Positions 39,761 through 44,678 of a stretch of 64,000 nt of DNA are shown here, in pieces. The position numbers and the translations under genes were made by a program. The stretch comes from a virus: positions 24,797-88,796 of IMG/VR virus record IMGVR_UViG_3300035698_006183. The stretch is one strand, 5' to 3'. Each line of letters opens with the position of its first letter. Positions within the stretch are counted from its first letter, which is position 1. The notes under the pieces were generated by a model. It saw only the letters and a program-made list of their open reading frames with translations. It had not been told where the DNA came from and ran no database searches.

Positions 39761-39957
39761 AACGAGAAGACATTGACCGGTCTATTCGGGCACCACATGA
39801 AAAAACGTACAAAGCCCAGCTCAAGAAGGCTTTACATGACCCCATGCTGACCCCCGAAGATAAAGATCACATCAAGGAGCAACTGGCAACCATTGGCCAA
39901 GCCAAGGTTTACAGGAAGGATTCACCCGTGAAACCCGGAGCTCTCGACCTCGTTTAG
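39748..39957 (+). CDS. Small charged protein, 69 aa
   Basis: ATG 39748 lies inside the end of the previous gene and is preceded by AAGGAAAT. The product is highly charged and helical ('YKAQLKKALHDPMLTPEDKDHIKEQL'-type composition, given here only in outline), with no cysteines or membrane segments. The family is not recognised. Its overlap with the preceding gene supports it as a real member of the same transcription unit. Confidence 0.5.
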   Translation: MPVIKREDIDRSIRAPHEKTYKAQLKKALHDPMLTPEDKDHIKEQLATIGQAKVYRKDSPVKPGALDLV

Positions 39958-39959
39958 GG

Positions 39960-39965
39960 TATAAT
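39960..39965 (+). promoter_or_regulatory. Possible -10 box (TATAAT)
   Basis: An exact TATAAT lies 3 bases after the preceding stop codon and about 47 bases before the next gene's start. No convincing -35 sequence lies 16-18 bases upstream and there is no TGn extension, so it may be chance. If real, it would give the membrane protein gene at 40013 its own host-sigma transcript. Confidence 0.25.
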
Positions 39966-39973
39966 GGTTTTAG

Positions 39974-39992
39974 GCCGTCCTTTCCGGGCGGT
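39974..39992 (+). other. Hairpin in the leader of the membrane protein gene
   Basis: A 7-bp stem (GCCGTCC / GGGCGGT with two G-U pairs) closes a 5-base loop TTTCC. No run of T follows, so it is not a typical terminator. It lies between the possible TATAAT and the ribosome binding site of the next gene and could stabilise or pace that mRNA. Confidence 0.3.
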
Positions 39993-40012
39993 AAATTTAC
40001 AAGGAGATGAAA

Positions 40013-40408
40013 ATGAAAAAAGTATTGCTTGTTCTGGTTCTGATGTTTCTTCTGATGTTCACCATGACGGTGAATGCTTCGATGATGGAGAATGGCCTGG
40101 AGCCGTTGGAAGTAGATGGAGACATTGAAGCTGAAGTAACAGAGGTTGCTGAAGTAGCTGCCCCAATGGACACCGAGAAGGCTACGGAGGTTCCGGCTGC
40201 TGCCACACTCTCTCCAGACGAGGAAAAACCAGTCATTCCGGCCATTATAAAGGAAATGCCAAACGTGCCGGATGTCGAGAAAGTTACAGACCTTGCTGAA
40301 GATGAAGCTGATGATGCTGGATGGGGCACTTATGGAGGCATCTTCGTGTTGCTTATTGCTGCCGTCATAGGAATTGTTCGTGTGAGACGTAAGAAAAAAC
40401 TGGTCTAA
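40013..40408 (+). CDS. Secreted/membrane protein with signal peptide and C-terminal TM anchor
   Basis: About 131 aa. ATG 40007 abuts AAGGAG; ATG 40013 in the same frame has 6-base spacing and is preferred. The N-terminus 'MKKVLLVLVLMFLLMF' plus a cleavage-like 'VNA-S' is a signal peptide. The middle is an acidic Ala/Glu/Pro linker (about 30-95). The C-terminus has one TM helix ('IFVLLIAAVIGIV') and a basic end 'RVRRKKK', giving N-out/C-in topology. It resembles a cell-surface anchored stalk. A unimolecular spanin would need a lipobox cysteine, which is absent. With the lipoprotein at 38955 it could form a two-component envelope system. The role is unproven. Confidence 0.65.
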   Translation: MKKVLLVLVLMFLLMFTMTVNASMMENGLEPLEVDGDIEAEVTEVAEVAAPMDTEKATEVPAAATLSPDEEKPVIPAIIKEMPNVPDVEKVTDLAEDEADDAGWGTYGGIFVLLIAAVIGIVRVRRKKKLV

Positions 40409-40443
40409 TCCAGTTATCTGTTGCGAGCCTGAGCAAAATTAAA

Positions 40444-40480
40444 GCCCCGATAGGTTAATCCTGTCGGGGCCTTTTTATTT
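40444..40480. terminator. Strong bidirectional rho-independent terminator
   Basis: An 11-bp GC-rich stem (GCCCCGATAGG / CCTGTCGGGGC, one G-U pair) with a 5-base loop is followed on the + strand by CTTTTTATTT. On the - strand the stem is followed by a weaker T-rich run (TTTAATTTT). It lies exactly between the convergent genes at 40013-40408 (+) and 40479-41417 (-), and its T run overlaps the stop codon of the latter. It separates the tail/envelope transcript from the accessory genes. Confidence 0.9.
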
Positions 40481-41417
40481 AGATTACTATTCCGTAGTAA
40501 TGGGCAAGAAGAAGTTTTCTCACGAGCCTTTTGTAAGCAATGGCCACTTCCCATCTCTTTTCAAGAGGGTTCCATTTTCGTTCCTGTCGGGGAATAGAAG
40601 TTTTCAGTGCATCTTTGAATTTTCTGTTAAAAGGAGTTTTGACATATACCAGAGTAGCATCTGAAGTTAGGGCTTTCGGGTTCAACACAGGCTTCTGGGC
40701 TGGAGTAATAGGTTGAGGCTTTGGTGCAGGCTGGGTTAATGATCTCTGGTAGTCACGGAGGTCAGTCCAGCGTTTTCTGGCAATTGTCCATACTCCAGTA
40801 GTATCATCTGCTTTAGTTCCACAGGCCAGTTTACCACCAAGGTAGATACCCAGAATGATGTCGAGGAGACGTTTCTGGTTCATTGGTACATTCCAGATAA
40901 GTTTCCGTCCCTGTTTGGTTCCAGTATCTTCAGCATTTGGAATTTCATTCATGCTTTTAATGATTTTCCATTGGTTGGGGATGGCTACGAAGTATCTGTC
41001 ATTGTCAGCATCCTTCAGGATAGTGACCTGAGTTCTGTCAACTTCCAGACGATCAGCCATTTCCGTGTATCCGAGTTCACGGATGATACGGGAACATTTG
41101 AAGACTTCATTACGGTCGTGGTATTTACAGGCAGCCCAATACACCAGCAAGTTGGAACCGAGCCGTGCATTGGCTTTTTTGTTGTTCACCAGTTTACGGA
41201 AGCCGTGGATGATGTCCTCTGGGAGTCCTGAAATCAATAGGAGTCCCAGAGATGACATAACCATCTCTTCAGTTGGTTCATGGAGGGGGTTGTAGTAGCG
41301 TTTGGAACATACAGGGCCAATACCATGTTCAACAGATTCAGCATCTGTTAAAGGTTTGCCACATATACAGCATCGGGATGCTGTGAGTTTCGTGATGTCA
41401 GTGTTAGGGTTTGTCAT
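40479..41417 (-). CDS. Zinc-finger protein with C-terminal HARP-like domain
   Basis: About 312 aa. ATG at 41417 (reading leftward) has AGGAGGT 9 bases upstream; a TTG at 41423 is also in frame but too close. N-terminal 'CCICGKPLTDAESVEHGIGPVC' pattern (C16-C37, key residues Cys, Gly, Ser, His) is the short zinc module common in phage and actinobacterial proteins. The C-terminal 60 residues ('VYVKTPFNRKFKDALKTSIP', then 'RKWNPLEKRWEV') match the HARP domain pattern known from SMARCAL1-type annealing helicases. A Pro-rich linker (about 235-250) joins them. It probably binds DNA. A promoter-like element lies 21 bases upstream of the start and the terminator at the end. Confidence 0.7.
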   Translation of the reverse strand: MTNPNTDITKLTASRCCICGKPLTDAESVEHGIGPVCSKRYYNPLHEPTEEMVMSSLGLLLISGLPEDIIHGFRKLVNNKKANARLGSNLLVYWAACKYHDRNEVFKCSRIIRELGYTEMADRLEVDRTQVTILKDADNDRYFVAIPNQWKIIKSMNEIPNAEDTGTKQGRKLIWNVPMNQKRLLDIILGIYLGGKLACGTKADDTTGVWTIARKRWTDLRDYQRSLTQPAPKPQPITPAQKPVLNPKALTSDATLVYVKTPFNRKFKDALKTSIPRQERKWNPLEKRWEVAIAYKRLVRKLLLAHYYGIVI

Positions 41418-41438
41418 AATCAAAGTACCTCCTTACAT

Positions 41439-41468
41439 CAACAACTCGAAACTCAGACCAACTAAGCC
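41439..41468 (-). promoter_or_regulatory. Phage promoter candidate GGCTTAG-N14-GAGTTGTTG (copy 1)
   Basis: Read on the - strand, GGCTTAG and GAGTTGTTG are separated by exactly 14 bases and end 21 bases before the ATG of the HARP-like gene. One of five identical-architecture copies in the window. Upstream is AT-rich. Confidence 0.75.
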
Positions 41469-41475
41469 AATTCTT

Positions 41476-41601
41476 TTAAAAGGTGCTAAGAAATGCTGAG
41501 ACTTGGTCACTGCAGCCAGAACATTGGCTGAAACCAGCGGCCACGAGGCCGATAACGACAACTACAACCATGAGTTCCACGAGTGTGTAACCTTTTTTCA
41601 T
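41476..41601 (-). CDS. 41-aa peptide with class III (prepilin) signal sequence
   Basis: ATG at 41601 (leftward), TAA at 41478-41476; AAGGA lies 7-9 bases upstream. The first 23 residues read MKKG-YTLVE-LMVVVVVIG-LVAAGF, an almost textbook prepilin-peptidase site: two basic residues, cleavage Gly, aromatic +1, Glu at +5, then an unbroken hydrophobic helix. After the helix only 18 residues remain, with a CxxC pair ('QCSGC'), so there is no pilin globular domain. If processed by the host PilD-type peptidase it would be a 37-residue mini-pseudopilin able to enter a type IV pilus or type II secretion assembly. It is co-directional with its neighbours, between the 63-aa gene and the HARP-like gene. 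Confidence 0.75.
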   Translation of the reverse strand: MKKGYTLVELMVVVVVIGLVAAGFSQCSGCSDQVSAFLSTF

Positions 41602-41641
41602 TGTTCGATCCTTTCAAGTTAGGGTTTAGTATCTAAAGCAA

Positions 41642-41833
41642 TCAACAGTTGGGTACAACTACGTAACAGAAACCATCTTGGAGTTTAGGGTCAAATCTGA
41701 TATAAACCCTGTCAGCCTTGAAAGGGACCATTTCACAATCCCCACCGATCTCTATTAGATTTTTCAGATGATCCTCAAGAAGAAAAGGTTTTTGATCAGT
41801 GTATGTGGATTCTATTGAGTTCTGTTCGGCCAT
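41642..41833 (-). CDS. Small hypothetical protein, 63 aa
   Basis: ATG at 41833 with AAAGGT about 8 bases upstream. The product is a small acidic protein with beta character ('RVYIRFDPKLQDGFCYVVV') and no membrane segment. It lies 12 bases after the stop of the 105-aa gene and 40 bases before the prepilin-like gene on the same strand, so probably in one transcript. No family is recognised. Confidence 0.55.
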   Translation of the reverse strand: MAEQNSIESTYTDQKPFLLEDHLKNLIEIGGDCEMVPFKADRVYIRFDPKLQDGFCYVVVPNC

Positions 41834-41845
41834 GATAGTTTACCT

Positions 41846-42163
41846 TTAGGATACGAAAGCCGTAGCAATACGGTTCAGGTCTTTAATAATATCTTTGAAC
41901 GCTTCTGGGTGGATGTTAAGAGCTAGTTCAATCTGGTAATCCCGTTGGGGGTTTTTACTGATAATATTTGAGAAACCATTGTTCTCCGTCCATTTTTCCA
42001 GACGAGCATAACTCTGGAAACGGTAGGTGCTGTCATAATGGATGTTAATCTTGAATCTCTGAGTGCCAATACCAAACAAAATCGTTTGGTTGTAGTTACA
42101 TTCATTCTGTAGGTCTGCAAGAAAACCAGTGTCTTCAATAATAGTGATTTCAGCTTTAGCCAT
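41846..42163 (-). CDS. Hypothetical protein, 105 aa
   Basis: ATG at 42163 with GGAG 7 bases upstream. The protein is soluble, with mixed alpha/beta content and no recognised motif. It is the first gene of a leftward operon starting from the promoter candidate at 42203-42232, 39 bases upstream, and followed by the 63-aa, prepilin-like and HARP-like genes. The function is unknown. Confidence 0.6.
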   Translation of the reverse strand: MAKAEITIIEDTGFLADLQNECNYNQTILFGIGTQRFKINIHYDSTYRFQSYARLEKWTENNGFSNIISKNPQRDYQIELALNIHPEAFKDIIKDLNRIATAFVS

Positions 42164-42202
42164 TATATGCTCCGTTTCAGTAAATTTTAATATTCTCTAC
42201 CA

Positions 42203-42232
42203 CAACAACTCGAAACTCTGATAAACTAAGCC
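42203..42232 (-). promoter_or_regulatory. Phage promoter candidate GGCTTAG-N14-GAGTTGTTG (copy 2)
   Basis: On the - strand GGCTTAG, 14 bases, GAGTTGTTG, ending 39 bases before the 105-aa gene. Its inner spacer ends in GAGTTTC, shared with copies 1 and 5. It forms a divergent pair with the + strand copy starting at 42247, 14 bases away. Confidence 0.75.
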
Positions 42233-42246
42233 GAGAAAATTATTTT

Positions 42247-42276
42247 GGCTTAGTTGCTCCTACTTCCGAGTTGTTG
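42247..42276 (+). promoter_or_regulatory. Phage promoter candidate GGCTTAG-N14-GAGTTGTTG (copy 3)
   Basis: Exact GGCTTAG and GAGTTGTTG with a 14-base spacer, 43 bases upstream of the WGR gene start. A T-rich stretch (TATTTT) precedes it. Divergent partner of the copy at 42203-42232. Confidence 0.75.
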
Positions 42277-42319
42277 TAGTGTAAGACGGAAACGTCATTT
42301 AAACCAGGAGATGAAAAGA

Positions 42320-42922
42320 ATGGCACTGTTAATGTTACAAGACGCTGAAAATACTGCTAAAAGGATGCGTCCGTGGTCTCTCAGACTGGAATTTACAGGG
42401 GTCAATGCAAACAATAAAAATGGAGTTAGTGATAAATATTGGTATGCCACCGGACGAGGGCTGAATGAAGCCGTCGAAATCGGATGGGGTGCCGTAGGAA
42501 AAAAATCTCAAACATTACTCACCACATGGGCGGAACTTAGGAACAGGCTTCCAGACAAGCTCGCCAAGGGCTATATGTATGTTAGTCATCCCTATGTCCG
42601 AATGTCTGCTGGTAATATTGCCAAGATGCTCGGTCAAGTTCCAACACCTCCGCCTCCCTCACCCAAGACGACAGCACCTGCCAAGAAACCGAAGCAGGTA
42701 GCTGTGTCGTCCCAACCTTCAAGTAATTGGGTGATGGGTGCTGCTCAGAAAGCTCTGGGTCGACCGTGGGATTTGATTTGGAGCCTCCAGATTATGCGGA
42801 AGAATACACGAGTTTTTGGCTTCACAGCTTTAGACAGGGGTGGTAAAGAACTTCTGAAATTTGATGTAGATGGTGGCCGAGAATTTGCTCGAGATCACAA
42901 TCTGGACATTATTTTTATATAA
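42320..42922 (+). CDS. WGR-domain protein
   Basis: About 200 aa. In-frame ATGs lie at 42254, 42311 and 42320. AGGAG at 42306-42310 touches 42311 and is 9 bases from 42320, so 42320 is chosen; a start at 42254 would lie inside the promoter element. Residues about 35-95 follow the WGR pattern ('KYWYATGRGLNEAVEIGWGAVG', key W, G-W-G and G). WGR domains occur in PARPs and bacterial DNA-associated proteins and bind nucleic acid. A Pro/Lys-rich linker (about 110-140) leads to a small C-terminal alpha/beta domain. It is driven by the promoter candidate just upstream. The exact role is unknown. Confidence 0.65.
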   Translation: MALLMLQDAENTAKRMRPWSLRLEFTGVNANNKNGVSDKYWYATGRGLNEAVEIGWGAVGKKSQTLLTTWAELRNRLPDKLAKGYMYVSHPYVRMSAGNIAKMLGQVPTPPPPSPKTTAPAKKPKQVAVSSQPSSNWVMGAAQKALGRPWDLIWSLQIMRKNTRVFGFTALDRGGKELLKFDVDGGREFARDHNLDIIFI

Positions 42923-42935
42923 AATGTCGTTTTTT

Positions 42936-42965
42936 GGCTTAGTTACTCTAAGTAGCGAGTTGTTG
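42936..42965 (+). promoter_or_regulatory. Phage promoter candidate GGCTTAG-N14-GAGTTGTTG (copy 4)
   Basis: Exact core halves with a 14-base spacer, beginning 14 bases after the WGR gene stop and ending 39 bases before the Lcl lipoprotein ATG. A run of six T precedes it. Confidence 0.75.
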
Positions 42966-43004
42966 TAGTAAGAGGCAACAAAGCCTGAATAAAGGAGCAA
43001 GACA

Positions 43005-43790
43005 ATGAAACATTTAATAAAAACAGCAATCCTGACAGCCATTTTGATTATTTCCCTTACAGGTTGTGGAACCATCATAAGTGTTGGTGACGGCAATCCC
43101 TTTGAAGACGGTGACGTAGATTCCGAAGGAACTGAACTCGATGGTGATGTAGAAGATTCTGAAAACGAAGCACCTTTACCTGATGGTGACACGGAAATTA
43201 CCGAAGATTCCGAAGATACCGAAGATACCGAAGATACCGAAGGTGAAGACACTGAGGATACCGAAGGTGAAGACACTGAGGATTCCGAAGATGTTGAGCT
43301 TGTTTGTGATGAGCCCGATGATTTTAGTGATTTAATTTGGCTTTTTGCTGAAGATATGGATAATAATCTAATAACGGAATTACATATAAATATAACTTGG
43401 AATCAAGCTAACAACTACTGTGAAGGTCTGGAACTTGATGGTTTTGATGACTGGAGACTACCTACAATCCACGAACTTCGTTCATTGATAATTGAAGATT
43501 CCTGTCCCGAAGCTGAAGAATGTGGCCTCATAGACCGTTGCTTACAAGGACTTGAAGAAGACAGTTCTTGTAATAAGATATGTGATTGGGACCAGAATAT
43601 AAATCCTGAAGGTTATGGTGACCTTGATTATGTTATAAGTAGTGTGAGTTATTGGTCATCTACAGAATCTACAGTTGAAGATGAACATTGGATTTTGAAT
43701 TTTGCACATGCTTCATTGAATAGTGGTAATGAAAACCATATACTTGCTGGAACATGTGTCCGTTCAGATGAGGACGAGGACATTCTATAA
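43005..43790 (+). CDS. Lipoprotein with acidic repeats and Lcl/DUF1566-like domain
   Basis: 261 aa, ATG 43005 behind AAGGAG. A signal peptide with lipobox 'SLTGC' (C21) is followed by a very acidic Asp/Glu/Thr linker (about 28-98) containing tandem DTEGEDTE repeats. Residues about 125-255 show the Lcl C-terminal/DUF1566 pattern: 'TWNQANNYCEGL', 'DDWRLPTIHEL', 'YWSST', 'HWILNF' and a final 'CVR'. These C-type-lectin-like domains are found in surface proteins of many bacteria, often myxobacteria and relatives. The mature protein is probably tethered to the outer membrane and extends outward. Expression in infected cells could alter the surface, for example block receptors. Its own promoter candidate lies upstream; the stop overlaps the next start (TAATG). 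Confidence 0.75.
   Translation: MKHLIKTAILTAILIISLTGCGTIISVGDGNPFEDGDVDSEGTELDGDVEDSENEAPLPDGDTEITEDSEDTEDTEDTEGEDTEDTEGEDTEDSEDVELVCDEPDDFSDLIWLFAEDMDNNLITELHINITWNQANNYCEGLELDGFDDWRLPTIHELRSLIIEDSCPEAEECGLIDRCLQGLEEDSSCNKICDWDQNINPEGYGDLDYVISSVSYWSSTESTVEDEHWILNFAHASLNSGNENHILAGTCVRSDEDEDIL
43233..43280 (+). repeat. Two perfect 24-bp tandem repeats in the lipoprotein linker
   Basis: The 24-bp unit beginning GATACCGAAGG and ending GACACTGAG is repeated twice head to tail (43233-43256, 43257-43280) and flanked by shorter GAAGATACC 9-mers from about 43203. It encodes the acidic DTEGEDTE linker. Identical units at DNA level point to recent slippage. Confidence 0.85.
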
Positions 43791-44002
43791 TGGACATGAT
43801 TTATCGGGTAGCCATAACGGTTAGCCCCGACCCTACAGACGATACTCCACAATACAGAGAGGTCACTGCCAATAGTGACCTCTCTGCTATTGGTAAAGCT
43901 CTCGAACTGGCTCACAAGATGACCCCTCCCAAAGCCCCTAAAGAAGTTTGGGTTCATGCTTGGGGTAAAGATTTTCATGTGATAGAGACACCTACTGGGT
44001 AG
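43790..44002 (+). CDS. Small hypothetical protein, 70 aa
   Basis: ATG 43790 overlaps the lipoprotein stop (TAATG), so translation is coupled. The protein is soluble with a beta-alpha layout ('YRVAITVSP', 'SAIGKALELAHKM', 'EVWVHAWG') and no known motif. Its coding sequence contains a perfect 13-bp inverted repeat at 43855-43886. The family is not recognised. Confidence 0.6.
   Translation: MDMIYRVAITVSPDPTDDTPQYREVTANSDLSAIGKALELAHKMTPPKAPKEVWVHAWGKDFHVIETPTG
43855..43886 (+). other. Perfect 13-bp inverted repeat (hairpin) inside a gene
   Basis: CAGAGAGGTCACT and its exact reverse complement flank a 6-base loop GCCAAT. No T run follows, so it is not a normal terminator. It would form a very stable mRNA hairpin within the 70-aa gene, or act as a protein binding site. 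Confidence 0.75.
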
Positions 44003-44045
44003 AATTATCATACTATAACCCCACGCCTGTTGAGAGGTAACACTT

Positions 44046-44381
44046 GTGAATGACGAGGAAATCAGAACAGAAGGCAAATATATTGTCATCTATGAAAAAA
44101 AATCTGGAAGGATGCCAGAGTATGGTTCAGTATCCCAAGTTAAAGTTGGGGATGTTGTAAATATATATGGAGACGAAGGCCATCAGGCTTTTAAAGTTGA
44201 TAAGATAACTGGTTCTAAGTGGACCAAGAAGATACGTTCAGCCCCAACTTCTTATCATGGATTCGTCCTTACTGGAGCACAGACCATAGACCCCCGAACT
44301 ATCCGTCGAATACTACGACTGAAAGAAGGGGAGAAACATGCCCCTACGATGGAAGAACGTGAAAAAGCCGACAAGGACTAA
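44046..44381 (+). CDS. Hypothetical protein, 111 aa
   Basis: Starts at GTG 44046 with GAGAGG 9 bases upstream. The middle ('VGDVVNIYGDEGHQAFKVDKI') suggests a small SH3-like or KOW-like beta barrel; the C-terminus is a charged helix. The stop overlaps by 4 bases with the stop of the convergent gene on the - strand. The function is unknown. Confidence 0.55.
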   Translation: MNDEEIRTEGKYIVIYEKKSGRMPEYGSVSQVKVGDVVNIYGDEGHQAFKVDKITGSKWTKKIRSAPTSYHGFVLTGAQTIDPRTIRRILRLKEGEKHAPTMEEREKADKD

Positions 44382-44662
44382 GTTCTGAGTATCTTCTGTA
44401 GTCGGGCAATCTGTCCCTTCAGATGCTTTTGAGCAATTACCTTTGCTCCTTCGGGTGTTTCTGCATGTCCAAGTGTTTCTGTATGTTCCCACCAATACTG
44501 GTCATCCACACCATTAAACTCAGACTCTGTAACCTTTTCAACTTGTGTTTGGCAGGTATACTCAATTCTACCCCCTGAGAACTCCTCGGGTCCAACATGG
44601 TAACGATAACCAAAATCCTGTATTTCACAAACTTCTGCTTCTCCTGATTCTTCCCACTTCAT
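44378..44662 (-). CDS. Hypothetical protein, 94 aa
   Basis: ATG at 44662 with AAGGAG 8 bases upstream. The protein has two cysteines and a C-terminal charged helix, and no membrane segment. It lies 16 bases after the stop of the helicase gene on the same strand, so it is likely co-transcribed with it. No family is recognised. Tail-to-tail overlap with the + strand gene ending at 44381. Confidence 0.55.
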   Translation of the reverse strand: MKWEESGEAEVCEIQDFGYRYHVGPEEFSGGRIEYTCQTQVEKVTESEFNGVDDQYWWEHTETLGHAETPEGAKVIAQKHLKGQIARLQKILRT

Positions 44663-44678
44663 AATTCTTCTCCTTTTT

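Noticed and set aside
39974-39992. Hairpin as a rho-independent terminator
   Set aside because: No T run follows and the stem has two wobble pairs; kept only as a leader hairpin.
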